Shown: piece after piece, positions 18,846-28,479 of the stretch | How positions within the stretch are numbered: position 1 is the stretch's first letter | Layout: the number at the start of each line of letters is the position of its first letter | Assembly (NCBI GenBank): GCA_031316115.1 | Contig: JALDRC010000001.1 | Coordinates: 310,001-374,000, forward strand | Origin: Nitrososphaeraceae archaeon | GTDB lineage: Archaea; Thermoproteota; Nitrososphaeria; Nitrososphaerales; Nitrososphaeraceae | Length of the DNA stretch: 64,000 bases | Direction: 5' to 3' | Made by a program: the position numbers and the translations under genes | Notes under the pieces: generated by a model | The model's database searches: none | Told to the model about the DNA's origin: nothing | What the model saw: the letters and a program-made list of their open reading frames with translations, nothing else

Positions 18846-19449
18846 CCCAAAGAGGCTCTAAAATTATTATTTATAGGTGATGATGGTGAAGTCACTCATT
18901 ACAATGTTCTTTGTTGTATCAAAAGTTAAAATAAATTAGGAACTAAAGTTAAAACGGATACTAAAAGAATAACAGATTCATCTTGAAAATTGTAAAATCA
19001 AAGTAAAATATTCGTAAAGAACAGTATATATCAACATCCGAACAAAAATATTTTCATTTTATTCAGATTCATTCGTTTAAATAATGAAATGAAATTTTTT
19101 TGTAACTCTTTTTATTTTGTATAATCTTTCCAACATAGCTTTAAAATGTTACTCACGAGAGTAAATGAATGAAATTGTAACCTATGCAGTTAAGTAAAAG
19201 AGTTAGAGCATGACTTTCTGTATGATTTCCGTTTATGATACTTGTTTATATATCGTTTACAAATTGTAGCCATGTATTATAGTTCTATATTGAGTAGTAT
19301 TATAGCCACTTGGAGATCCGTCCAGAACAGGTATTACACTCATACAATGTTAAGTTTGAACCTATCGATTATGCAAAATAGATTTTATCATATAAAGGTT
19401 TTCACATACAGTGCGGATCATATTTCTAGGTAATCCACCTATTTTGGAA
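18846..19449. other. Non-coding region with a solo IS481 end
   Basis: No gene is supported. Bases 19,148-19,186 (GTTACTCACGAGAGTAAATG followed by AATGAAATTGTAACCTATG) match the left terminal repeat of the IS481 copies in reverse orientation, with no element attached. Confidence 0.5.
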
Positions 19450-20345
19450 CAGAAATTAGATAGTAATTGCTATAACATCAGGCTTGATTCATTCGTGAGT
19501 TTAATCCTGTTAAACTCATTGGAAGTGTGACAATAAGTATATTTTTGTCATAAGAGATTGAAAGGAAGAAGATGTATAAAATGTAACTAAAGAATGTTGT
19601 AGTATTTTGAGAAGGATCAGCGTTATGAATGTAAACAATGGAGATACATATTTAATGATTTCACTGGTACGTATGGCTATTTTCATCATTCACAGACATA
19701 GTATCTCATTTTGTTAGCTATTTACATTGGGGATGCCTACATATAGAATCAGATTTTATGGACCTGACAGTCTAAAAACAATAGCAATACCATTCAGAAT
19801 ATTTAGACAATCAATTTATGATTCTTTATTTGATGAAATTAGAAATCTAAAATATCTGTTAGAATTGAAATAGATGAAGCATTATTTTGTGGCCAGAAGA
19901 GAGGCAGCAAACGTGGATGTGGTTCAATATAGCACAAAAATCTTGTATTTAACATATTCAAAAGAAATGGAATTGTTATTACTTTTCCAATATCAGATAT
20001 AAAGCATGAAACATTAATTTTACTAATAGAACAATATACAAAAAAGGTAATTTCTATTATTCGAATAACCGTACTGTTTATATGATGTTGAATATTAGTG
20101 GAAAATATGAAATAGTTGCAGAAGTAAGAGAAGAATTTGGTAGTGAAGGATTTGTAATTGAAGATAGTCATATTAATTGATTTGAAGGATTCTGGAGTTA
20201 TGAAGAAATGGTTATATCTTTATAGAGGAGTACCAAAGAAATAGTTTCGTCTATATTTAAAAGAGATAGAGTTTAGATTTAACAGTAGAGAAAATGATAT
20301 TTTCTATGAATTCTCAATTGTTATTAAAATCTGCTACAACTATGC
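19450..20345 (+). mobile_element. Decayed IS1595-family element
   Basis: Similar over its whole length to the intact element at 5,389-6,310. It starts with GAAATTAGATAGTAATTG and then gives broken pieces of the same transposase (zinc ribbon, GTYGYFHHS, EIDEALFCGQKRGSKRG, a DSHIN motif followed by a stop near 20,180). Many stops and single-base indels prevent translation. The last part of the 3' end is diverged. Confidence 0.75.
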
Positions 20346-20496
20346 AGGTATTAAAATTCTTTATGAAGTCGTATAAATGTATTGTGAATGTTAATATCCT
20401 AATGCTTATTTTAGGAATTATTTTGCAAGAAAAAAAGAGAATAAGAACTTTTGTCTAATAGTCAGGTAGAATAAAAAAAGAATAAAATTAAAACAA

Positions 20497-20504
20497 TTTT
20501 ATAT
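20497..20504 (+). promoter_or_regulatory. TATA box of the methionine aminopeptidase gene
   Basis: TTTTATAT is centred about 26 bases before ATG 20,527. At normal archaeal spacing this puts the transcription start at or next to the start codon, giving a leaderless mRNA. Confidence 0.45.
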
Positions 20505-20526
20505 CATGAAAATATGAAATGAGACA

Positions 20527-21420
20527 ATGGATTTTCTAGAATCCTATAGAAAAGCTGGAAGAATCGCAGGCAAAGTAAGAGAAAATGCTAGAAAAAAGAA
20601 TCACATCGGTTCTACTGTGTATGAAGTTTGTCAAAAAATAGAAGAAGAGATAAAAATGATGGGAGGAAGACCTGCATTCCCTGTAAATGTGAGTTTGAAT
20701 GAAATCGCAGCACATTATACTGCTGAACCTAACGATCCCATTCAAGTAAAGGATGGGGATGTACTGAAAATAGATATTGGAGTACATATAGATGGATATA
20801 TAGCTGACACAGCTGTAACTGTCTGTTATGATCCCAAATTTGAACCTTTAGTAATAGCTTCGGAGGCATCATTGGAGGAAGCATTGAAAATTTCAAAATC
20901 TGGTAGCAAATCTTCCGATATTGGGAAGATAATTGAAATGAATATAAAAAAAAGAGGGTTTGTACCTATAAAAAATTTAAGTGGTCATTCATTAGAACAA
21001 TATACAATACACGCTGGTAGGTCTATTCCAAATATAGATTCCTTTGGCTCCTTTCGATTAGAGAATAATCACGCTTATGCCATAGAACCTTTTCTAACGT
21101 TGAAAAATGGCTTAGGCATAGTACACGAAGGAAAAATTGCTAATATCTTTGCAATCGTATCCCGAAAACCTACTAAAGATAAAGAATCTGATGAAGCATT
21201 AAATCAAATTTGGGCAAAATTCAAATCACTTCCTTTTGCCTTGCGATGGTTACTTGATTTGTATGAAGAAAAAAATGCGCGAGATGTATTGGAAAAATTA
21301 AGAAAAAGAAAAAATGTTCATGCGTATCCAGTCTTAATAGAAGGTAATGGCATGATGGTGGCTCAATCAGAACATACCATTATTCCTAAAGAAAACCACG
21401 TTGAAGTCATTACTGCCTAA
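20527..21420 (+). CDS. map: Type II methionine aminopeptidase
   Basis: A 297-residue cytosolic enzyme that removes N-terminal Met from new proteins. All expected metal ligands are visible at positions that match archaeal type II enzymes: Asp83 (KIDIGVH), Asp94 (YIADTAV), His154 (LSGHSLEQY), Glu187 (YAIEPF) and Glu282 (QSEHTII), plus the substrate-pocket His63 (AAHYTAEP). The type II insertion between the fourth and fifth ligands is present (about residues 214-265). It starts at ATG 20,527, 26 bases after a TATA box. It is followed by a tRNA-Pro gene on the same strand. This is the first clearly core gene after the IS-rich region. Confidence 0.95.
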   Translation: MDFLESYRKAGRIAGKVRENARKKNHIGSTVYEVCQKIEEEIKMMGGRPAFPVNVSLNEIAAHYTAEPNDPIQVKDGDVLKIDIGVHIDGYIADTAVTVCYDPKFEPLVIASEASLEEALKISKSGSKSSDIGKIIEMNIKKRGFVPIKNLSGHSLEQYTIHAGRSIPNIDSFGSFRLENNHAYAIEPFLTLKNGLGIVHEGKIANIFAIVSRKPTKDKESDEALNQIWAKFKSLPFALRWLLDLYEEKNARDVLEKLRKRKNVHAYPVLIEGNGMMVAQSEHTIIPKENHVEVITA

Positions 21421-21518
21421 TTGATTTGTTTAATTTTAAAACTATATGGATTTAAAAGCAGCTAAGCTAAAATTAAAATTATGCTTGCTAACCAAATAAT
21501 AGATATTGTTTGAAATAT

Positions 21519-21592
21519 GGGGTCGTTGTCTAGCTTGGTATGATGCCAGCCTTGGGCGCTGGAGTTCGCCGGTTCGAATCCGGCCGACCCCA
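21519..21592 (+). tRNA. tRNA-Pro, anticodon UGG
   Basis: A full cloverleaf. The acceptor stem GGGGTCG pairs with CGACCCC, the anticodon arm CCAGC-CTTGGGC-GCTGG has the anticodon TGG, and the T arm GCCGG-TTCGAAT-CCGGC is perfect. The discriminator base is A and no CCA is encoded. There is no intron. Confidence 0.95.
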
Positions 21593-22072
21593 ATCATACT
21601 ACCAAATAAAAATTTCCATCAACGATACAATCTCATTTCCAAAAGAAACAAGACAAGAACTATTCTATAGATTGATCAGGATCTGAATATTACGATCTGG
21701 TGTTTTTAAGTATCTAAAAAGTAGTTATTTATATTAAATAAATTTGATACTGAGACTAATCATATGTATACCTAATTTTATTTCTATTTGGTCACAGGAA
21801 AAAGGCAATTTAAATGATTAACTTTTGAGGTCTTCATTATTAACAAATGAAATTTTTGAATATCTTTCTTTTAGAAATTTTAATTACCAATTATATTAGC
21901 TAAAAAAAATAGGGATATCATCTCTTGAGATAAACAACAAAAGATATAGAATAACATCTATTGATTATATGAATAAAATCAAATTTGAAAGAAATATAAG
22001 ATCTAACTAGATTGTATTGTATTCAATTTATCTATATTTTCTTGGTTTAAGTTTACGAAATACATCTAAAGT
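21593..22072. other. Intergenic region after tRNA-Pro
   Basis: No gene. The last 35 bases (CTTGGTTTAAGTTTACGAAA and onward) resemble the N-terminal coding part of the IS6 copies (compare CTTGGTCCCAGCCTAAGAAA at 18,003), so an older IS6 scrap was interrupted here by the next one. Confidence 0.4.
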
Positions 22073-22672
22073 GCTCTGTTAAGTTAAGACAATTTCATCT
22101 CTACTATTGAATAGTAATTCCTTTCTCACTTTGGCATTAAATTAAAAAATAAATTGATTGATCACATTGTATGCATGTTGTAGATCGCAATTGTTATTAC
22201 GATACAAGGATAATAATCATCAAAACAATCTGTTCTATTTCTAAAATACTGTATTACTCTTTCAATTAGACTTTTCTCTAAATGGGTATGCAATCTATTT
22301 TATATGTAAAAAGTTACATGATTGTGAATACCATGGAACACCGTCTGTGTATACAGCATGTTTTCCATATTTTGATCCACGAGATATTATCAATTTCTCA
22401 GCAACAATCATGCTTCTCTCTTCAAAAATATGCATTCCAAGCACAAAACTGTGGAATGGTTCTACGCAAAACCATAACCAAAAAAAACTTGTTAATTATC
22501 TGAATAATAATTTCATCTATAATAAAAGAATTTATTCTTTTTCTTCTATAGCTCTGATAGGACCAGATAATATATCACAATAAATTTTTATGTTCTTCTT
22601 CATTGCAACTTTATTTACATATCATAAATAGAAGGTTATAAGGTATAGTATTTGTTGCTTAAATTAACAGGA
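22073..22672 (-). mobile_element. Decayed IS6-family element next to tRNA-Pro
   Basis: Begins with GCTCTGTTAAGTTAAGAC and ends near CTTAAATTAACAGGAG. The minus strand holds fragments of the same transposase subtype as the palindrome at 17.9-18.8 kb; the stretch TGATTGTGAATACCATGGAA and onward is shared almost exactly with both its arms. Stops and indels break it throughout. Confidence 0.65.
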
Positions 22673-22682
22673 GAGATTTATC

Positions 22683-23171
22683 ATTTGTATTGATGAGTGT
22701 TCAGGAAATATAAGTGTCTAATCTGAAAAAAAAGACTAACTATATATGTAGTGGAGATATTGATGGAATCCATTGTAGATAATAATCCACATGAAAAGGT
22801 GATGTATGATAACGGTAAACGGTGTAAATGCAAGATATTCAAATGCTTTTTGGAATAGAATAAAATAAAAGGTAAATCAATATATGTCAGATACCCACAA
22901 CTACAGGGAAAAATTGAACAATACAACAAGATAGAAAAAAAATAATTTTTAGCAATAGAAAATAATCCCAACATATAAAATTGGAAAGAGAATGTATTCC
23001 ATATTTGTAAAGGTGTATAATGAAGAGAGAGAACATGGTTGTATTCTGGGTTGCACACCACTTGAAATTTTTCTTTCTAAAAGAAGGTCAAATAATTTGA
23101 GTAGTAAGAAAAATATAATCAAGCAGATAAAAAGTGTGTTGACCATGTTAGCAAGTGAATCTTTTATCTAT
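22683..23171 (+). mobile_element. 3' half of an IS481-family element, copy C
   Basis: Matches the catalytic half and right end of IS481 copies A and B, from the region after the first catalytic Asp (FICIDECSGN) through DNGKRCKCKIF and QLQGKIEQYNK to the right repeat AGCAAGTGAATCTTTTATCT. It is strongly diverged and full of stops. The left half is missing where the IS6 remnant adjoins. Confidence 0.6.
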
Positions 23172-23295
23172 CGAGAGAAGTGCTATAGTTAATCAAGCAT
23201 TAATATTCTTTAGATAATATTGAGTTTCTTCATTAGTTGATGATTTTATATTTTTTATGATGATAAAAATAAAAAAAAGATACTTCTGTAAGAAT

Positions 23296-23583
23296 TTAGA
23301 AATTGTCGCTAAACTGTTTGGTGCTTTCGTTAACTTGCTGCTGAGGTGTCTTGGAAGATCTCTTATAGATATCTTTATGTTCTCTTCTATCATACTCTTT
23401 TTCATGCTCTTCCCTTACGTGATGAAGTCGATCTTTTTCATGAATAAACTCTTTCCCGCAGTGCTCACATTTTAAAATAGGATGATGATGAACATGACGA
23501 GTATGATTAATTAATTCTTCATATGTATGGAATTTTTCATTGTCGAATTCACATTTAAATTTATCATGGTGAAATAAATTCAT
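23296..23583 (-). CDS. C2H2 zinc-finger protein
   Basis: A 95-residue protein. The second finger is canonical: LKCEHCGKEFIHEKDRLHHV (residues about 38-57, C-X2-C-X12-H type). The first resembles a C2H2 finger with one Cys less (FKCEFDNEKFHTYEELINHT with HVH after it). The C-terminal third is charged and rich in Ser and Gln, probably disordered. Small C2H2 proteins are frequent in Nitrososphaeria and may bind DNA or other proteins; the target is unknown. It starts at ATG 23,583, downstream of the divergent small gene cluster. Confidence 0.7.
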   Translation of the reverse strand: MNLFHHDKFKCEFDNEKFHTYEELINHTRHVHHHPILKCEHCGKEFIHEKDRLHHVREEHEKEYDRREHKDIYKRSSKTPQQQVNESTKQFSDNF

Positions 23584-23722
23584 TAAAAATTATATAATCT
23601 ACGGATTATTAAAACTCTTTGAAAAAGAAGGTAATCTCAAAAGTCAAAAAGCATATTAGAATTGAAAAAACATTCCAGGTAATGAAATATTGGATAATAT
23701 CTTTAGAACTTTCCAATAAAAG

Positions 23723-23890
23723 TTATCCTCCTGAAGCCATATCTTGGTCCCAGGTATTTTGCTGATAATTATCTATTAATTCATTTATCAATTCATCTAA
23801 TTCAATATTTTTTTGTCGTCTAGCCATTAAATCCTCATTAAGTGCATTTAACCTTCTTAAAGTAAGATCTTCGATATGAATTTCTCTCAT
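23723..23890 (-). CDS. Small helical protein, 55 residues
   Basis: An open frame from ATG 23,890 to TAA 23,723. The sequence MREIHIEDLTLRRLNALNED is followed by repeated Leu/Ile-Asp-Glu helices (ELDELINELID) and an acidic tail. The pattern, a short basic start followed by an amphipathic helix, is reminiscent of ribbon-helix-helix or antitoxin proteins, but no toxin gene is adjacent. It is divergent from the gene at 23,989, sharing about 100 bases of upstream DNA. No function is assigned. Confidence 0.45.
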   Translation of the reverse strand: MREIHIEDLTLRRLNALNEDLMARRQKNIELDELINELIDNYQQNTWDQDMASGG

Positions 23891-23988
23891 AGTTAATCAA
23901 ATAAACATTACGTAAAAATATGTTTATATTAGAAGTATAAAGATTTAATAAAGCATCTCAGCATATTTCTGGAGGTATTAACTACTCC

Positions 23989-24225
23989 ATGTACATAATT
24001 AAATTCATAAAATTACCACAAACATATGAGATGTTGATTTTTGATGATCTTCTCAGGTTACTTGCTGAGCATCGGTCTGAGGATTTATCTGAAATGAATT
24101 TTTATATCCAAACAACACAAAAAAAATTTGAATTTAAAGATGTATTATTAATAATTCATGACAAAATCAATAATTCAGTTGATCTGAAAAGGATCGAAGG
24201 TGATGTTTTTTTAGCCAATTACTGA
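23989..24225 (+). CDS. Hypothetical protein, 78 residues
   Basis: Begins at ATG 23,989 with GGAGGT 12 bases upstream. The predicted fold is mixed alpha/beta, with an acidic middle (LLAEHRSEDLSEMNFYIQTT) and no membrane segment or Cys motif. It is followed after 13 bases by a small basic protein and then by the XPD-like helicase, all on the same strand, so it may be the first gene of that operon. Function unknown. Confidence 0.5.
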   Translation: MYIIKFIKLPQTYEMLIFDDLLRLLAEHRSEDLSEMNFYIQTTQKKFEFKDVLLIIHDKINNSVDLKRIEGDVFLANY

Positions 24226-24238
24226 ATTACTGAATCAA

Positions 24239-24478
24239 ATGAATAAATTTTCCAAAGAATTAATAATACAAAATATCTTACACACTAATGTAGAAATGGC
24301 TAGTATATCTAAGAAAGGACGAATTTTTCTGGGGAAAAGAATTGGTCCTAAAACGGCTAGACGTGCAAGAAAACCATTAAACGAAGATTGGACAACTGGA
24401 AGGATCCTTAATAGATACTTCGTAGATAAAAGGAAAAATCATAGACATAAAAAACTAAGAAGTAACGGAAATTTCTGA
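24239..24478 (+). CDS. Small basic protein, 79 residues
   Basis: Starts 13 bases after the preceding stop, so the two genes are probably co-transcribed. The protein is rich in Lys and Arg, especially in the middle (GKRIGPKTARRARKPLNEDW) and the C-terminus (DKRKNHRHKKLRS), which suggests nucleic-acid binding. No family is recognised. The helicase gene follows after 93 bases on the same strand. Confidence 0.5.
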   Translation: MNKFSKELIIQNILHTNVEMASISKKGRIFLGKRIGPKTARRARKPLNEDWTTGRILNRYFVDKRKNHRHKKLRSNGNF

Positions 24479-24571
24479 TATTAAATTAATCAAATAATAA
24501 TATTAGTAGATTGATTTAGGATATAAATTCAAAATTAGAGAGAGATACTGGAGAAAATTCATAAATCTGAC

Positions 24572-26299
24572 ATGAATATCCTTGATTACTTCCCATTTGA
24601 GTCCATCCGAGAAAAACAAAAGGATGTAATAAAACAAATAGAGGAATCAATAGAGAGCGGAATAAAATATATTTTTCTAGAAGCCCCGACTGGATTTGGT
24701 AAAAGTCCTATTGCTATTGCTTTAGCAAGATATTTAGGAAGTTCTCATATTTGCACTTCTACAAAAGATCTTCAAAACCAATACTCAAGTGATTTTCCTT
24801 TTATTAAGGAAGTTAAAGGAAAACAAAATTTTAAATGTTTGATAAAATATGATGATGGAATTGAGGAGTCATGTGAATATGGACCATGCCAAAAGGAGGA
24901 TAATTTTGACTGTATCTACAAAACAAGGTTGTTAGATTATGTAATTAATAGCAAAGGAAAAACATCTGAAGAAGTGGTAATTGACAAATTTCAAAAATTA
25001 AAATATTCTAGAAAACTCAAGGGGCAATTAAGATTTAAAAATATAGATTGGGAACCGTGTTATTATTTTGATCAAAAATGGATTGGAAATAAATCTTCTC
25101 ATACTATTTATAATTACAAATATTTTTTGTCAGAATTATATTTTTCTAATAATATAACAAAAAGGGAATTGCTGGTTTTTGATGAAGTACATAATATTGA
25201 ATCTGAAATTTCAGATTTTAAAAGTTTTACTATAAATGGGCAACTGATAGCAAAATTATTTCCAAAGCTCAAAATTCCAAACAAAAAAGAAGAAGACATA
25301 GATACTTGGATAAATTTCTGTGAGGATTACAGAGATCATCTTTTTGTTTTTATAGATCAATGTCAGACAAATATTGAAAAAAATGACACTATTGAACCTA
25401 TTATGGAAAAGAATTTAATAGATTCAATCAATAAAGAAAAAAATTTGTCGATAATATTAAATGAAATGAAAACCAATCGAAGAAATTGGATAGTAACTAA
25501 TATTGAAAAATCATCCCAGGATGGTATCAAAAAACTAACACTTACTCCATTAGATATTTCAAAATATTTCAAAGAAATTTTAGATAGTAGTTCTTATGGG
25601 TTATTCATGAGCGCAACCATTCTAAACAAACAATATCTGTCTAAACTTTCAGGTCTGTTGGAAGATAAAATAAATTTTATTAGAATTAAAGACTCAGATT
25701 TCCCCAAAAAAAATAGACCCATTCATTTGATGAATGTATCTTGGCTGAATAACAAAACAATGGTATCAAGTCTTCCAACTATTGCAAAAACAGTTGATAA
25801 TATTATGTCAATACATAAATATGAAAAAGGGATTATTCATACAACCTCATATTTTCAATTAAATTATATCAAAAATAATTTGAGTGTAGAAAATAGAGTG
25901 AGACTGTTAGAAACACATCCTCTTGTGGATCGAATACAAATATTAAAAAGACACGTTCAAACCAATAAACCAAGTGTTCTGATTTCCCCTTCACTCTATC
26001 AAGGACTTGATTTAAAAGATGACCTATCGAGATTTCAAATCCTTATTAAAGTACCCTATCCGGATTTAGGTAATAAAAAAATCGCTGCAATGAAGCAAAA
26101 GGACATGAGTTGGTATCTTTGGAATACAGTCATTAGAATTGTGCAGGCTTATGGTAGAAGCATAAGAAGTAATAATGATCACGCAACTACCTATATTTTG
26201 GATAGCAATATTAATTATCTTTTGAATATTGCAAAAGATATGTTTCCAAAATGGTTTGTCGAGGCCATAGTTAAAAATAATACAAGGGATAATGATTAA
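24572..26299 (+). CDS. XPD/Rad3-like superfamily 2 helicase with Fe-S cysteines
   Basis: A 575-residue SF2 DNA helicase. Walker A is APTGFGKS (residues 38-45). Four cysteines at 89, 101, 106 and 114 lie where XPD/FancJ/DinG helicases bind a [4Fe-4S] cluster. Walker B reads LLVFDEVHN (DEVH rather than the common DEAH). MSATIL follows (motif III), and QAYGRSIRS near the C-terminus is motif VI with its Arg finger. Such enzymes unwind DNA 5' to 3' in repair. The length is close to archaeal XPD. TTG/ATG ambiguity is minor: ATG 24,572 follows TGGAG at about 20 bases. It may be co-transcribed with the two small genes upstream. Confidence 0.85.
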   Translation: MNILDYFPFESIREKQKDVIKQIEESIESGIKYIFLEAPTGFGKSPIAIALARYLGSSHICTSTKDLQNQYSSDFPFIKEVKGKQNFKCLIKYDDGIEESCEYGPCQKEDNFDCIYKTRLLDYVINSKGKTSEEVVIDKFQKLKYSRKLKGQLRFKNIDWEPCYYFDQKWIGNKSSHTIYNYKYFLSELYFSNNITKRELLVFDEVHNIESEISDFKSFTINGQLIAKLFPKLKIPNKKEEDIDTWINFCEDYRDHLFVFIDQCQTNIEKNDTIEPIMEKNLIDSINKEKNLSIILNEMKTNRRNWIVTNIEKSSQDGIKKLTLTPLDISKYFKEILDSSSYGLFMSATILNKQYLSKLSGLLEDKINFIRIKDSDFPKKNRPIHLMNVSWLNNKTMVSSLPTIAKTVDNIMSIHKYEKGIIHTTSYFQLNYIKNNLSVENRVRLLETHPLVDRIQILKRHVQTNKPSVLISPSLYQGLDLKDDLSRFQILIKVPYPDLGNKKIAAMKQKDMSWYLWNTVIRIVQAYGRSIRSNNDHATTYILDSNINYLLNIAKDMFPKWFVEAIVKNNTRDND

Positions 26300-27808
26300 G
26301 AAATTCTGTCATCATTTGATCCTTTCATGGGAATATATCATATAACTTAGAGAGAGCAACAATACCTACAAATATTAAATTTTGTTTTCTTAATATTAAT
26401 CTTGGGTAATATTTATGCTTGTCAATTGTTTTATTTTTTGGTAATTTAATCAAATGTCTTCAGACCCGATTCTAATATTGACATAATCAGTTTTTCACAA
26501 TTATATCTAATTATTATTTTATTTAGTATCAGTGTATTTTGAATAATAATATTATGAATAATTTTAATAATATTTCGATATATTAAGATCTAAAACATTT
26601 TTTAAAAGTAACTTTGATAAATCAATCATCTTTTCCATTCTTTAAAAATATTTTTTTTATTAAATAAATATGAAAATATTATCAAGGTGCACATCTATAA
26701 TTATGTTACCAGGTCTTGCCATATCTTCAGAAGTTTTTTTATTCTAGTGATACTAATATATTCTATTCTTAAACAACACGATTTGGATTATTTGTTCTGA
26801 TTAACTAAATATAATTTACGAATTTGTAAAGTAGTGTGTAGAATATAGCAATTAATTTCGAGTAGTTGTTGTATTAGTAGAATAAGTGTTTGAAATTGTT
26901 ATTTATATACAAAATATTGCAGAATACTCCTATTTCACTTACTGTCAAAAAATAAGTTTTTGTGTTCAATTCAATCGTACAGCATACCTGTTCCATCTCT
27001 TTCTTATATATGGATAGATATTTTATATATTAATATATCCTAACGACTGGTATATTTTCTTTTCCTGTACAATATAAAAATACAAACGATAACCTCATTT
27101 CCTATCTGTTTATAAAAAATTCTATTGAATTAATTCCATTCACAAACAAGCAAAAAATTGAGAATAAGTATCATGTTAGCTTTGTATCAATCGTTTTGGG
27201 ATTACATGATATTTTATCAATAATTTGATTTAGATTCGAAATTTAAAAAACGGAATATAATGGATAAAATTTGTGCTTCTTTTCTAGATAATAACGACTA
27301 TAATAATTCATAATAATAATGATTTCATTCTAACGACATCTTGTCCGAAAGGTATTTTCAATTTGAAGTTTAATTATTAGAAAAAATATGAAATATTTTT
27401 ATAGTTTCAAATCAAATTTTGAAATATACTAGTCATCATATCCCCGATTTTTTAAAACTTTCCCTTGGTAATGGAATTAATAAACATAATATCTTACATA
27501 GTACAATTTAATTTCAATTAAAGCTGTATAACTTGAAATAAATATTATCATTGAAACATAATCGGATTTTTCTTATACCATTACACTAATTACCTCTAAA
27601 ATCCTAAAGTAAGAATAAACAACCAGAGTTGAATTATGCTAAGGTTTAACAAAAAAAAAAGGAAAATCAATCTTCAAAAAAAAGTAAAATATTATTATCA
27701 TGTTTGTTCAACTCAGAATGCCTATTTGAAGAAAAAGATTAATCTTTATTGTTAAAACTTGATCAGCTGTTATATCTATAATTATTCAGATACGCTTTTC
27801 TATTAGAA
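26300..27808. other. 1.5 kb AT-rich region without genes
   Basis: No frame longer than a few dozen codons is convincing on either strand, and no IS end, tRNA or repeat is recognised. It is made mostly of A/T runs. It may be a gene desert left by decay, or hold an RNA gene I cannot see. Confidence 0.4.
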
Positions 27809-28075
27809 ATGAGTATTTTTGAAATATTGGAAGGGCCAATCATCATTACTGATAATGGAATCAAACTACAACCTGAAAATATGGTAAAAGAAGAATTATA
27901 TCATTGTATTTATCAAAACAGAATTTTTCTTTTTTATAAAGATAATGATGAAATTATACATTGTTATGAGTTAGGAGACCCAAATATCATTATGAAGATC
28001 AGAGATAATCCTGATAAGATCAGCGAAATATTAAATAATCTAGCTCAATACCCTGAAAATAATAAAACCAGTTGA
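27809..28075 (+). CDS. Hypothetical protein preceding alba copy 2
   Basis: An 88-residue acidic protein of mixed strand and helix (EGPIIITDNGIKLQPENMVK, then YQNRIFLFYKDNDEIIHCYE). It has no membrane segment and no known motif. It begins at ATG 27,809 and ends 37 bases before the Alba start, so the two probably form one transcript. Function unknown. Confidence 0.5.
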   Translation: MSIFEILEGPIIITDNGIKLQPENMVKEELYHCIYQNRIFLFYKDNDEIIHCYELGDPNIIMKIRDNPDKISEILNNLAQYPENNKTS

Positions 28076-28112
28076 AAAAACATTATATTCTACTTCAATT
28101 GACATTATAGGA

Positions 28113-28424
28113 ATGACTACTAATAATGAAAATATGGGAACTGGGAAGAAAAGTAATGAGATCTTTATTGGTAAAAAGCCATTAATGACCTATGTCACCG
28201 CTACTCTAGTCCAATTAGCCAATGAACCGATAGTAATTATTAAAGCAAGAGGAAAAAGTATTCCCAGAGCTGTGGATGTTGCGCAAATAATCGTAAAAAG
28301 AATGGATACATTGGGGTACAAGATTGATGCAGTAAAATTAGGTTCCGAATCTGTAAAATCAGAAGATGGAAGAATCAGGAATGTTTCAACAATAGAAGTA
28401 GCTGTATCCAGAGTTAGCTCCTAA
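28113..28424 (+). CDS. albA: Alba family chromatin protein, copy 2
   Basis: A 103-residue protein with a complete Alba core: IFIGKKPLMTYVTATLVQLA, then KARGKSIPRAVDVAQIIVKR and STIEVAVSR. It differs from copy 1 by a shorter N-terminus and by a few changes such as IPRAV for IPMAV, which adds an Arg next to the nucleic-acid-binding loop. Alba binds DNA and RNA as a dimer; two copies could form heterodimers. It starts at ATG 28,113, downstream of the 88-residue gene. Confidence 0.9.
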   Translation: MTTNNENMGTGKKSNEIFIGKKPLMTYVTATLVQLANEPIVIIKARGKSIPRAVDVAQIIVKRMDTLGYKIDAVKLGSESVKSEDGRIRNVSTIEVAVSRVSS

Positions 28425-28479
28425 GTTTTTTGTGGTAAATCTTTTTTATTGCTTTACGGGTGAATTTTTGTTATAGAAA

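Noticed and set aside
23723-23890. Toxin-antitoxin module at the 55-residue gene
   Set aside because: No toxin-like gene (PIN, RelE, MazF type) is adjacent; the neighbouring small genes show no toxin motif.
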